From: Schistosoma mansoni
Taxonomy: Eukaryota; Platyhelminthes; Trematoda; Strigeidida; Schistosomatidae
NCBI RefSeq assembly: GCF_000237925.1
Contig: NC_031498.1
Coordinates: forward strand, 10,442,422 to 10,506,421
Direction of reading: 5' to 3'
DNA length: 64,000 nucleotides
This document shows, in pieces, positions 47,701 through 56,965 of the stretch; position 1 is the stretch's first letter, and each line of letters begins with the position of its first letter. The notes below the pieces were generated by a model, which was not told where the DNA came from, did not search any database, and saw only the letters and a program-made list of their open reading frames with translations. The translations under genes and the position numbers were made by a program.

Positions 47701-50700
47701 TCCCTGCATAGATTTACTTATTTATTTAAACGCATAAACGTCGGTACAATAAGGCACCAAATACATATGCACCACACTTCATCATTCTATTTGTGTGGGG
47801 GCTTGGTTACTGGCCGGGCGCTTAAGCCGAAGCAATGGTTTTTGTAGAAGGTCACTCCCAGAGCCTTTGGTCTAAATGTCTAATCCACAAGGCAGTGGAG
47901 CAACGTGATGCGATCCCATGGTAGTCGGTAACCAACAATAGGTTCATGCCCCATTTGTTCCCTCAGGATCCTGGAGCCCATGTGAACCATTGGTTTGGAA
48001 TCAGGGTTTTCCAACTCCCTTAGGTGGATCCTCTGTACCCACCAACCCGTTTAAAGCTCCGGACATTCGCTTTTCGTTCCCTGAATTTCGTAAACAACAG
48101 CCCGGCTGCGAGAAGGCAGTGAGTATGGCTTTCCTGACAGTGGCTGCATAAGCGTGGCCATGTGAGAGTATTTCGAGAGGGTGAGCGGATCGTTCCCACC
48201 CTCTGCCGTACCATGGTATTTGGGGACCTCTCGGACTAGAAGATGCATATCAATATGTAACAGTTAAGCCTAGAAGTTCTTTAAAGTACGACAATCATTT
48301 TTCACGGTGGTCAATATTGTTAGCTTAACGTTAACAAAAAAATATGATTATGTTATGTCACATAGAAAGTCAACAAATCAGACATGATAAACGATGGAAC
48401 AAAAAGATCAAAAACATTCATCTTCCTATCATGACTAAACAATTTAATCAGCTTCCCAATGCCCTGGTACGACCGAGGGTGAGGAAAATCCGCTCTCCCT
48501 CACGGAATGATCTCACAAATAAGTAAATCTATGAAGAGATACAATCGTTCTACATTACTATGTCGTGATAACAAATTATTTGTGCTACTCTGATGTGTCA
48601 CTCTACATAGTTGGAGTATTTCGGCACATTTATAAGACTGATTTTTTGCATTCTATGCACGAATTTTAGTTCTGTTCTATTTTATCAGTTAAATATGTTA
48701 ATAATTCATAAGTCATTATTCGTACGATGGCTAAATTAGTGTTAGTCAGCCAGTCATTCACAACGTAGAACTTCGTACGTACGTACATCAGTTCGAGTTG
48801 CCATACCACATTAGCACAGAGATGAAGTTGTTGATTCAAATCCCATAGTGGAAGAAGTAGTAAGAATATAAGCATTAATGTGAAAGATTAGGGTTTGAAG
48901 ATAATATTGAAGGAGTATAATCCAGTGAAATAAATTTGAAAAGAGAAAAAGGATAGGGACATGAAGAATTCAGAAGACTAGAATTTAGTGGAACATAAAG
49001 AGTGGATGCACCTTCGCCATTACAAACGATTTTGAGTCGTCATTCAAGGTCTCTAACCATCGATTGCTATCATCTCGCGAATCCCAACCAGGTAGTCTAC
49101 ACCTACAAACGTGGCTCAGTCCAATTGTCAGTGACTTCATGGATTTGTGCCACGTTTTGGTCTGGCCACCCCTAGCTTTCTTCTAACCTACTTCTTCACC
49201 ATAAAGCATTGCACGTCTGGGTAGTCGGTGGTTGGGCATACGTAACACGTGTCCCAGCCATCTCAACTGATGAAGTTTCAATACTTCATCAATCGATTTG
49301 TCATCCTTACCTAGTACCCGTTTCCTAATAACTGCATTACTTACCTGGTGGTCCCAGGATATACGAGCAATGCTTCGGAGACACCTATGATCGAATACTA
49401 GCAGCCTACGAATATCCTCTACTCTTATCGGCCATGTTTCACTGCCATAAAGTAAAACGGAACGAACTGCTGCAGAGTAAACACGTCCTTTGGTTGCTAG
49501 ACGGATATCTCGCCTACGCCATAGATGACGCAAGTTGGCGAAAGCTAGACGAGCCTTCTGTATCCGTGCTGAAGTTTTGTCACACACCAGACCACAAGGG
49601 CTGATGAGACTCTCAAGATAAGTGAAGCGGTCGACACGCCCAGCTACTTCACTCACTATCATTAGTTCAGGTGTCGCTGCAACCCAATCCTGAAGTAACA
49701 TTTTGCACTTCGAGGGAGAGAATCGCATCCCGAACATGCCTGCATAGTTGCTTATAGTGGTCAGAAGACTCTGCATTTTGTCAGCGTCTTCACCGAATAA
49801 AACTATGTCGTCGGCGTATTCTAAGTCAACAAGTGAGCCTCCCGGTAAATGTTCTACTCCTGGAGGTTTAGCTGATGAGAGTGTTATCTCTAAAAGTATG
49901 TCAACGACAAAGTTAAACAAGAATGGGGAGAGTGGACAGCCCTGACGAACACCACTTGAGGTAATCAGTTCTGATGACAGTTCGCCATAGGCTCTAACTC
50001 GACCAGTTGTGTTCGAGTAGAGAGCCTTTATGAGGTTAATGTACTTCTCTGGTACTCCTTTCAGTGACAAACACTGCCATAGGACCTCACGATCAACTGA
50101 GTCGAATGACGCCTTAAGGTCAAGAAATACTACTATTGTGGGATGTCTGAATGTATGTCTATGTTCTAGGATCTGACGTAGAGTGAATATCTGGTCTATG
50201 CAACCACGTCCAGGTCGAAAACCAGCCTGGTTTCCTCTAGTCTGCTCTTCACGAGCTTTGGTTAGGCGTCTAAGTATTATTGAAGCTAATATTTTAGTCA
50301 AACTGATCCCTCTGTGATTGTCACAGGAGGTCTTTTGTCCTTTCTTATAGACTGGCACAATCAGTGATTGGGACCAGTCAGATGGAATTACGTCTAGTTC
50401 TCAGATTCTACCTAAGACCTCAGTCAATCTCGCTGCTAGTACTGGACCACCATCCTTAAAAATCTCAGGGGTAAACCTATCAGGGCCTGCGGCTCTCCCT
50501 CGCTTCAGATTTCCTATAGCTTTTTCAACCTCGTAGAGAGTTGGAGGACTTACCTCAATTTTCCATTCAGGACGACTGGGGATCGTGGGTAACTGAAGTG
50601 TGGCTGAAGGCCAGTTGAACTGATCCTTAAAGTGTTCTGCCCATCGATCCAATCTCCTGGATTGAGAATGAATGATATGCCCATCTTTATCTGAGATGGT

Positions 50701-53319
50701 TTCACTGATACTTGGATTCCTAATACCGGTTTCTTTAACGAGTCTGAATCGCTGCCTACTGTTACCTATTGCCGCTGCCTTTTCCATCTCTCTTGCTTTC
50801 GCTACCCACCACTGTTCACGATCATTACGTAGGCTTCTTATTAGCCTGCGCTTAAGCTGACTCCGCTCTTCGTTATGTTCAGAGCCAGCTGGGATTAGTT
50901 TTCGAGCATCTATCAGTGCGGTAGATTCTTCTGAGATCCAGTGTTTCTCCCTGACCTTATGGTTTACCCTACTAGCGGATATCACTGCTGTTTCTACAGC
51001 TTTTCGGATGTCATTCCGCGCTGTCTCGGGGTAGGCACAACTTGCATGGCTGCCTAACTGTTTTTCCAGTTGTTCCTGAAATACTTTTTTAGCTTGCCTA
51101 TCATTAAGTAGAACCCTTAGAGGCTTACCTACAGTGTCTTTCTTACGTCCAGTAAGACGCAGACAGATACGTGCTCGCACTAGAGCATGATCTGAATCTA
51201 AACATGTGCTCCAGAATGAGCGACAGTCTTCTATTGAGCCCCTCCATCGGTGGCTGATAGCGATGTGATCTAATTGGGTCCAACGTTGGGACGAATTCGG
51301 GGGTCGCCAGGTCAAAAGATGTTTTTCCTTATGCTTAAAGTTAGTATTTGCAAGAAATAGGCGGTTATCTGAGCACAGCTGCAACAGACGGTCGCCATTA
51401 TCTGTTCTTTGAGCCACGACACCATAAGATCCACCCAGGTGTCTTTCCATTTCACTTATTTTACCTACTTGAGTATTGAAGTCACCTGCCACTATTACTA
51501 CATCAGAACGCCTAGCTTTACGGAGAAGGTCAGAAAGTTTCCTGTAGAACTCATCTTTTATACCGTCTGAGCTGAGTCAGTGGAAGAGTAGGCAGAGACG
51601 ACGAAGAGGCAACGACGAGTTTCCCTATCTTTTCGAGTCCTTACTGATCCGTTTAGTCGGACAGCGCATAGACGACTGTCTACTGGGATCCAGTCTAAAA
51701 GAGCTAGTTCTGCCCTAGGACTTATAATGCTATACCCACGCCAGCGAGGCCACGGGAAGCAGCATCAGGGCTTCCAGATACACGAAGCGTGTATCGAGAT
51801 GGTTCTTTATTTTGATTAGGTGAGGTCAAATGAATGACGCTACTCGGATCTTGTATGCGCGTTTCGTAGACGCAGCACACATCGATGGTGTAAGATTGTA
51901 AAGTCCTAGCTAAGGAAGCCTGTTGTCCTATTTGGCACAATGTCCGGACATTAAAAGTTCCTACATGTGGTTTAGAGCGTGGTTTCAGGAGACCAGGAAT
52001 AACATTCCGTGTACTCGAATCGTTTGCCCTAGCGGTGCGAGGTGATAAAAGGACGTGGGAAGGGTAAGTCGTGGAGATAAGAGAGTTATTAGGTGTAGGA
52101 GGGATTTGAAAGTGACCAATTTGGTCTCGTGTGCAGTTATGGGTATGAGGGCTAATATCACTTCCCGGCTGCCCACACCGTGGAAGGGTATTTTTTGAGG
52201 GACCTGAAAAGGAAGTTGGGTTAGTGTTGGTCATAACGACCTGGGAGCGTGACCGCAGTGTCCAAGAGACAACTGCTTGAGGCCGGTCACGCACGGCCTT
52301 TTTGTGGGGGATTTTTGACGTGTTAACTCCGTTCTTCAAAGGTCCTTACCGCCGGAGACGGAAATCCGTGGGATAAGGTTAGGTGTGCATTTTTAGGGTC
52401 GACCTTTTCTAACCCCACCCCTCCTTGTGGGAAGGCAGCATCGCTGTCATGCTGGTTGTCTGAAGGAAACACCTTACTGCCGTCACACCTCTGTACAGTC
52501 GGCAGTACGACTTCGCCTTCGGACCTTGGGATTGCTGCTTTTAGTCTTACCGCTCTTCAACCGACCTATCTGGCATGGTAGGACCTCGAGGAACGATTGT
52601 TCCAGCCAGCATAGCTCGATTGCTTCATCACGATAGGTAAGCCTGACCACCACGTCAAGGTAGCAGCAACGGTCAGGGCTAAATTAGTGTAACCTTATCT
52701 ATATCTATCAGTTTAATATATTATCGTTTGATTGCAGTCCACATAAATTATTTTATATTAGGAAACTATTGATAAACCAGACTTGTTTAGCCATGTCAAA
52801 TCAATGTTGATGCAAACTTCCCTTTGTCAGAAACCCGTATCAGCTGAATAAATGACATTTTATTTATTGAAATGCTATTTCTAATTCTATTAGAATGTTA
52901 AGTGTGTTATATTAATTTCTAAATTTTTATATTCAGACTTTTTAAATGATTTCACATTTCACTTATTTTGTAGTCCGTCACGGTCGCTACTCTCTCCTGC
53001 TGCTCTTCGTTTACTCGCTTCCAGCTCATCGATTATAAATAACGAACCAAACAGCCGACCTTCAACTGGCACTGCTCGTATTGGTGGGCAGACATGTTCT
53101 CCTCTTCCTAAAGTCAATACTCCTCGGCGCGTTCCATCTGATTTGGGTGTTGTTAGACGTCCAAATTCAGCACGTTCAACCCCTCACTGCGAATCTGTGA
53201 AACCGAACACTACTGAAAAGAAAATTCCTCCAGAACGCGGTGATATCCAGGTCGATAAACCTGAATCTTCTTCATCGATTACAGATAACTTACTGAATTT
53301 AAAATGTCAAAATTTGTGA
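41605..53319 (+). CDS. ESS2: ESS2 (DGCR14) splicing-associated nuclear protein, six exons
   Basis: ESS2 is a nuclear protein found with late spliceosomes. Exons: 41605-41727, 42642-42774, 42812-42960, 42999-43250, 44433-44758, 52974-53319; the phases agree and give 442 residues (human 476). Conserved blocks in order: RDEEEYME at 34-41, IIQRDFFPSL at 46-55, TEDDASFAELVEENERK, HFNPDG, STNTRFKRPFP, PLMTWGELDSTPFRLD (human PMMTWGEVENTPLRVE), GPAFRIPSPSQREQL, and SITDNLLNL at the C-terminus (human SITDNLLQL). Two introns are only 37 and 38 bp. The segment after ENERKQRIK is shorter than the human HAWLYQAEEE region, and LAPFFPSLQ may be intronic (its DNA looks like an acceptor tract), so that junction is uncertain. 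The last intron is 8.2 kb and full of repeats. The start is the only ATG at the head of exon 1. Confidence 0.92.
42025..42445 (+). repeat. Interspersed repeat B, copy 1 (ESS2 intron 1)
   Basis: About 420 bp, 5' truncated, matching 44985-45515 and 47717-48235: shared blocks GCAGGTGGTTTTCT, GTCCCATGGTA, CCGGTGACCAACA, TTCGTCCTCTCAAT, GAGAAGGCAGTGAGTA. It is non-coding. The family is not identified; it is probably a non-autonomous retroposon, since the copies differ at their 5' ends. Confidence 0.8.
42642..42774 (+). CDS. ESS2: ESS2 exon 2
   Basis: Residues 42-86. The acceptor is TTATATTTTAG. It encodes IIQRDFFPSL, the hallmark of the ESS2 N-terminal domain. The donor is AAAAGA|GTAGAC, phase 1, before a 37 bp intron. 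Confidence 0.85.
42812..42960 (+). CDS. ESS2: ESS2 exon 3
   Basis: Residues 86-135, with SLDKYMANNTTEDDASFAEL (human SLDVFLSRYTSEDNASFQEI). The donor is GCACCT|GTACGT. An acceptor-like CTTTTTTCCCTTCTCTTCAG at 42929-42948 lies within it, so part may be spliced out in some transcripts. Confidence 0.75.
42999..43250 (+). CDS. ESS2: ESS2 exon 4
   Basis: Residues 136-219. The acceptor is CTTTGACTAG and the donor AAGCTG|GTAAGT. It contains NNAVHFNPDG and NTRFKRPFP, matching human NSLMYYPEG and NTRFLRDPF. Confidence 0.9.
44433..44758 (+). CDS. ESS2: ESS2 exon 5
   Basis: Residues 220-328. The acceptor is TTTTAAACAG and the donor TCAAG|GTAAGT, phase 2. It holds the most conserved part, PLMTWGELDSTPFRL and ETTPSVVSGGPAFRIPSP. 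Confidence 0.93.
44985..45515 (+). repeat. Interspersed repeat B, copy 2 (ESS2 intron 5)
   Basis: A longer copy starting in a TATTTATTTATT run with CACATAAATATTGGTACAA and ending GTACCAGGGCATTTGGGG. Same orientation as copies 1 and 3. It is followed at once by a tRNA-like head. Confidence 0.82.
45518..45565 (+). repeat. tRNA-like SINE head fragment
   Basis: GGTCGCTGTGGTCTAGTGG followed by TTAGGACATTGCG resembles a Glu/Asp-type tRNA 5' half with box A. No box B or 3' half follows, so it is not a tRNA gene. It may be the end of repeat B or a separate SINE fragment. Confidence 0.5.
45790..46910 (+). mobile_element. 5'-truncated RTE-type LINE copy
   Basis: Plus-strand reading from the RT catalytic box (DLEYADDIVLFGEDADK) through SKCKL, FTYLGSLISPNGLV, KARLAFANLRHLWRRRDIRL and the open stretch at 46293-46637 (DHRCLRNIARICWDHRVSN ... 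DGWKKVRDGNTKAWH). The 3' end has CTGACTGACGTTGACTGG. Stops and shifts make it dead. It lies in the same sense as ESS2, in intron 5. Confidence 0.85.
47225..47400 (+). mobile_element. SINE fragments (hammerhead SINE family), decayed
   Basis: 47230-47285 matches the tail of the 28.4 kb SINE (GAGACTGATCAACTGCAGTCC, GGAAGATTCA). 47338-47400 matches a head (GGACTGAGTAGCT, TAACGCG, GTTTGAAGTGAAAG) with a broken box B. The two pieces are in tandem; no hammerhead remains. Confidence 0.6.
47404..47717. repeat. Long inverted repeat, left arm
   Basis: About 315 bp whose reverse complement is found at 48521-48742 continuing at 52691-52790, at about 93 percent identity by eye. It is AT-rich and non-coding. 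Confidence 0.88.
47717..48235 (+). repeat. Interspersed repeat B, copy 3 (between inverted-repeat arms)
   Basis: Starts TTACTTATTTATTTAAACGC and ends CGTACCATGGTATTTGGGGAC. It occupies most of the loop of the long inverted repeat. An inverted scrap of the same repeat end (CGAGGGTGAG, CCGCTCTCCCTC) lies at 48463-48505, next to the right arm, so the loop once was more symmetrical. Confidence 0.8.
48521..48742. repeat. Long inverted repeat, right arm, first part
   Basis: Inverted copy of about 47495-47717. It is cut by the LINE insertion at 48743 and resumes at 52691. Confidence 0.88.
49183..50358 (-). CDS. LINE reverse transcriptase domain
   Basis: 391 codons open. It carries RT motifs in order: KKGQKTSCDNHRGISLT, NQAGFRPGRGC, VVFLDLKASFDSVD (first catalytic Asp), SSGVRQGCPLSPFLFNF, DLEYADDIVLF (YADD catalytic pair), SKCKMLLQDW, FTYLESLIS and a thumb region with RLAFANLRHLWRRRDIRL. 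The first codons belong to a longer polyprotein cut by an upstream TGA. All catalytic aspartates are present. Confidence 0.9.
   Translation of the reverse strand: MPVYKKGQKTSCDNHRGISLTKILASIILRRLTKAREEQTRGNQAGFRPGRGCIDQIFTLRQILEHRHTFRHPTIVVFLDLKASFDSVDREVLWQCLSLKGVPEKYINLIKALYSNTTGRVRAYGELSSELITSSGVRQGCPLSPFLFNFVVDILLEITLSSAKPPGVEHLPGGSLVDLEYADDIVLFGEDADKMQSLLTTISNYAGMFGMRFSPSKCKMLLQDWVAATPELMIVSEVAGRVDRFTYLESLISPCGLVCDKTSARIQKARLAFANLRHLWRRRDIRLATKGRVYSAAVRSVLLYGSETWPIRVEDIRRLLVFDHRCLRSIARISWDHQVSNAVIRKRVLGKDDKSIDEVLKLHQLRWLGHVLRMPNHRLPRRAMLYGEEVG
50401..51492 (-). CDS. LINE endonuclease C-terminal part and linker
   Basis: 363 codons. It starts MAGDFNTQVG (the GDFN motif of APE-type endonucleases), then LDHIAISHRW and SDHALVRARICL (SDH catalytic motif), and a long basic linker up to WKIEVSPPTLYEVEKAI and RAAGPDRFTPEIFK, which leads into the RT. 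Endonuclease nicking sets the insertion site in this class. Confidence 0.88.
   Translation of the reverse strand: MAGDFNTQVGKISEMERHLGGSYGVVAQRTDNGDRLLQLCSDNRLFLANTNFKHKEKHLLTWRPPNSSQRWTQLDHIAISHRWRGSIEDCRSFWSTCLDSDHALVRARICLRLTGRKKDTVGKPLRVLLNDRQAKKVFQEQLEKQLGSHASCAYPETARNDIRKAVETAVISASRVNHKVREKHWISEESTALIDARKLIPAGSEHNEERSQLKRRLIRSLRNDREQWWVAKAREMEKAAAIGNSRQRFRLVKETGIRNPSISETISDKDGHIIHSQSRRLDRWAEHFKDQFNWPSATLQLPTIPSRPEWKIEVSPPTLYEVEKAIGNLKRGRAAGPDRFTPEIFKDGGPVLAARLTEVLGRI
51722..52339 (-). CDS. LINE N-terminal region and endonuclease start
   Basis: 205 codons. A poorly conserved Ser/Thr/Pro-rich leader is followed by VGTFNVRTLCQIGQQ and VYETRIQDP, the N-terminal motifs (Asn and catalytic Glu) of the APE-type endonuclease. 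The reading is lost between here and 51492. Confidence 0.85.
   Translation of the reverse strand: MKNGVNTSKIPHKKAVRDRPQAVVSWTLRSRSQVVMTNTNPTSFSGPSKNTLPRCGQPGSDISPHTHNCTRDQIGHFQIPPTPNNSLISTTYPSHVLLSPRTARANDSSTRNVIPGLLKPRSKPHVGTFNVRTLCQIGQQASLARTLQSYTIDVCCVYETRIQDPSSVIHLTSPNQNKEPSRYTLRVSGSPDAASRGLAGVGIAL
52691..52790. repeat. Long inverted repeat, right arm, second part
   Basis: Inverted copy of about 47404-47494 (TAACCTTATCTATATCTATC against GATAGATATAAATAAGGTTA). It restores the arm once the LINE and one duplication copy are removed. Confidence 0.88.
52974..53319 (+). CDS. ESS2: ESS2 exon 6 and stop
   Basis: Residues 328-442. The acceptor is TTATTTTGTAG. It begins SPSRSLLSPAALRLLAS (human LSPAMSPALQRLVSR), then a Ser/Pro/Arg-rich tail ending SSSSITDNLLNLKCQNL and TGA at 53317-53319. 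Confidence 0.92.
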
Positions 53320-54090
53320 TTCTTTGTATTTATCAAATTGGAAAATTTCATGTAGATATGCCTCTATTACTATACTTAGACTCATAGTATTATGTACAGT
53401 AAATGAGTACAGTTTTTCTCCCTATGATTTGCTTCCCAATTAAATTTCTTGTTAAATGCATCATTTTTATTAAGTTTTGCACTCTATTCAATACTAATTT
53501 ATAGGGACATTAAGTCATGTATTGAACGTGGATTTTATTGTTTTCGCATTCTTTAAATGATAACTGTAAAGCATGAGTTGTATCAATATCTAAGTAGTTG
53601 GTTTGATATGCGTCATCTGTTGTCAAAGCTAATGATGATTAAAATTATCATTACAATATTTTGCTTTTCCAAAAAAAGAATTCAGTTTGTTCGTAAAGTT
53701 GTCTGATAAATCGTCTTGAATAGGCTCTGTTTAATCCGTTTATTTTGAAAATCTGGTCAACTTACATTTAATTTTGTAACAGAATATCATAAATTGTTGG
53801 CTTACACTCTCTATGCATACGTAACTTAGTTTTGAGCTGAAGGGGTGAGGTTCTGTGCACATTTTGGAACAACTTTTTAGGTACTTATTTTTTAATAATG
53901 TCGGATATCATCATCGAAGAACATTCAGATGGAGATAACACAATCCAATCAATGATTCATAAACTACTTAATTCCTAACACGGATGTCTATTGATGCACG
54001 TGGTTACAGTTCACAAAAGTATGCACAATACGTTTTGACTACCAGTGTTAACGAGGATTCATAGCCTCATCCATCATCACATAATTTATT
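53320..54090. other. 3' flank of ESS2
   Basis: AT-rich. It should hold the ESS2 3' UTR; no AATAAA hexamer close to the stop stands out. Nothing else recognised. Confidence 0.4.
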
Positions 54091-54099
54091 CTTAAAAGC

Positions 54100-54245
54100 A
54101 CATACATAGCTTCAATATTGCATACTTTGTGGTCCCACCGTAAGCAAGCAATAGTTTTAAAGCAGATAAATTCAAATACTTGAAATCTGCTCATTGTCTT
54201 CCATCTTCATAGCCACTAAGAGACTGGGTTGTGGGACTTAGTGCT
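54100..54245 (-). mobile_element. Very old RTE-type LINE remnant
   Basis: The stretch TGGTCCCACCGTAAGCAAGC through AAATACTTG and GTCTTCCATC aligns, with many differences, to 49350-49450 of the better LINE copy (the WDHQVSN-to-VEDIRR region). Similarity is faint. Confidence 0.4.
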
Positions 54246-54438
54246 AGACACCAAATTTTCTGAAGTATTGCTAAGTTATTGGTTTTAGTTGAAACTGTGG
54301 ATAAAAAAGGAAATAAAAATTGAAATAAGTTAAGGAATTTGATTTTCAATTGTTTGTATTTTATGCTTAACATGTTTTATTGATTTTTACACTGACTTTT
54401 CTGATATCAGTAGTGAATACTTTGCCAGTAAGTCAGTT

Positions 54439-54750
54439 TCAGTGTTTCTCATTCGTCGTATATTTTTGAATTCTGATAATATCCATTGTTTTTGGAAGAT
54501 TTCCCATCTCTCTAGTTACTGTTTTATGGAAAAGCATTGTATTAGGCTCTTGGATTTCTTTCCTTTGTAAGTAAATGAGGTCTTTTTCCTTCAATAAAAT
54601 ATCGTCATATAGCCTAATATTTTCACTGTTTATGAAATGTGTATTATGACTTTGAATTACACTTTTCACAGTTGAAGTTACAACACTGTTTTCTTGATTT
54701 CCCTTACAGTCAATTATTTTGTTTACTCGCTCGAAAAAATTTCCGGTCAT
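54439..54750 (-). CDS. Unrecognised open stretch, 103 codons
   Basis: A charged, helical-looking reading (VNKIIDCKGNQENSVV, ILLKEKDLIYLQRKEI) on the minus strand. It has a fair amino-acid balance for this AT-rich DNA but no family I know. Further along the same strand, at about 55180-55330, a reading SLISMYLNNYGYELDWEKVE looks vaguely like the end of a Penelope-like endonuclease. It may be part of an old element rather than a gene. Confidence 0.2.
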   Translation of the reverse strand: MTGNFFERVNKIIDCKGNQENSVVTSTVKSVIQSHNTHFINSENIRLYDDILLKEKDLIYLQRKEIQEPNTMLFHKTVTREMGNLPKTMDIIRIQKYTTNEKH

Positions 54751-54899
54751 TGTCTTTATCCAGTGCGGTGATGCGTGTGAGAATTTTAGTTGAAATTGAC
54801 CGTTGTTGACTGATATAACTCATATGTTTATGAGTTTGCAATACCAGAACACGTGTTTACATTGAAAAGACTTGAAAGGCAGATGAACAAGAAACTATG

Positions 54900-56960
54900 A
54901 TTGTGTTGATGTTGTGTTTTACGTGGTTCAGTTGTGGGACTTTCTCTGTCCTTCTGGGCAATATCATCAGTACGTACCTCAATGAGAAGTGAGCTGTGAG
55001 AATCTCTTCACAATTGACCATTAGCTTTTATTGATCTGGAAGTTAGTTGTTTTATTATCCATTACTTCGTGATCGTTGTTTTTATGTTGTTATGACTGTT
55101 TCCTCTCTGGCCTTGCAGTTTTTAATTATTTATCTTATTGGCTGATAGATTCGGTCGATTTCTAATGATTGAAGCTTCTAAAAATTCTCAGGCATTTATT
55201 TGTACTTTTTTTCAACATTTCTACTTTTTCCCAGTCTAACTCATATCCATAATTGTTCAAATACATGGATATCAGAGAAACTAATGTCATGGTATCTGAT
55301 GGCTTAGTAGTGTTTATGTAGACGAAGAGGGTGGGCATTTTGTCATGTGTAGTGTCATTGTGTCTAAAAGGTTAGGTCAACTGACTTTCTGCACTGATTG
55401 ATCGTTGTTTAGTAACTATTTTCTTGTTTATCTAGTCCTTGGTGGTCATTGGATTTTATCGACTATATTGTCATGTGTCGGTTAGTCTGATTCACTTAAT
55501 AAGTTTTGATTTTATATGATTGTAATTAATAAGCGGGAAATTCTGTCTGGGTTTTGTACTGGTTGGTACTCGTCATTAAGATATAACGATACTCTTTAGG
55601 GAATTGATACGCCGCATATGTAACTCGGATGGGAATCTTAGACTTTTCCCCCAATCACTTCTAACCACCTGACATCATAACTGATTTTCTATATCATACG
55701 GATATCAAACAGTCTGACTGGTTTAATTTGTAAGTTAGACTACTAAATAAAATAGAAGGTTCAAGACTTATGTTAGTACACATAACTAATTTTTTTCTCA
55801 TCACACATAATACGTTTTTCTGCTATATAATTTTCAAGTTTTTATCAGTTTACGATGAATATTTTGCTTAAATTAATTAAATTAGCACAAACAGTCAGAG
55901 TAAATATTATACTGCCTATTATTTGTGATTTTTTTCTAGTGAAGTGTGGCATCCTTATAGTGCATCGAAATGTTAAAATTGTTGACAAAGTTTGTAATTA
56001 TCACTATTTTTATCATTATAAGTTTCTTCACTTACAGAAATTTCATTATGTGTTTAACAGAGGAATTTCTGTAGTGGCTTTACTTCTATCATTTTGCAAT
56101 TCTTAAGTGATGGGTTGCGTATATATATATATACGTAGGAAAGGATGTACAATTGTGAGGGAGTAGAATTTCATCAAACTGAAGGTGCAAATCAATAAGT
56201 GAATGATAAACACAGCAGATTTAAACTCAGACATTACTGTACTATGACTACAACTTTTTTGTTTTAAGTACTTCCTTTGGAATTTATAATTTATTATCTT
56301 ATCACAGTAAATCTATATGAAAATGGTTTTTGAATTACTTTTTCTAAATAATTGTTATTGTTTTCTATTATTTCCTTATATTGGACATTTCAAATTATTG
56401 GTGGTCTACTATATACAACAGTGTTATCTATGTACGTTATCAGAATGAGATATGATAATTATTGTAACTGTTTTAAGTTAATAGTTCCCTGTTACTGTAC
56501 GTACGCGATATTTTTTCTTTTTGCACTTATTGTTCAGAGAATGAAGTTTGTAAATTTCAAAATCTTTGCGTGTACTTTTTACTGATAAGTTGAAGAAACT
56601 AAAACGCGAATTCACTGAATTGTGCAATAACTATCATGGGTATTTTCTTAGTTTGAAAATATCTCAGAATAGTATAGAAAATAACGAGAAATAAAATAAA
56701 TTTAGTTTTTTTTTTACACTGTCTCATTTGAAATTACTTCGTTTATATAACCAATTTATTTATAAAATGTCATATCCTTTTTAAAATGTGTGACAACGGC
56801 CACTCCAGTTGGTCCACTGAGAACCTATTCTGATAAATTCTAAATAAGAGGGGGAAGGTATTCGGAATAAGGAAATATATAACTAGTCAGTTTTACACTT
56901 AATTTGTAGAATTTCGTTTGTAAATCATTCTTAAATTATTTATACAGGCGAAGACTAATG
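54900..56960. other. AT-rich spacer, no gene seen
   Basis: Several short, hydrophobic, Phe/Ile-rich open stretches occur (for example 55855-56106 and 56352-56585), as expected by chance in AT-rich DNA. No support for coding. Confidence 0.4.
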
Positions 56961-56965
56961 ATAAG

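Larger units (their letters stand above)
48743..52676 (-). mobile_element. Near full-length RTE-type LINE with 14-bp target-site duplication
   Basis: A 3934 bp insert flanked by GGCTAAATTAGTGT at 48729-48742 and 52677-52690. Minus-strand order: 5' non-coding (52340-52676), APE-type endonuclease (GTFNVRTL near 51960, MAGDFNTQVG at 51492, DHIAISHRW, DSDHALVRARI) and RT (NHRGISLT, NQAGFRPGRGC, FLDLKASFDSVD, GVRQGCPLSPFLFNF, LEYADDIVLFG), then a C-terminal region to about 48985 and a 3' UTR without poly(A). Main open stretches: 51722-52339, 50401-51492 and 49183-50358. Breaks include a TGA just before the RT stretch (at about 50401), at least one shift in the endonuclease between 51492 and 51722, and an end of frame at 49183. 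It is recent but no longer autonomous. Confidence 0.92.
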
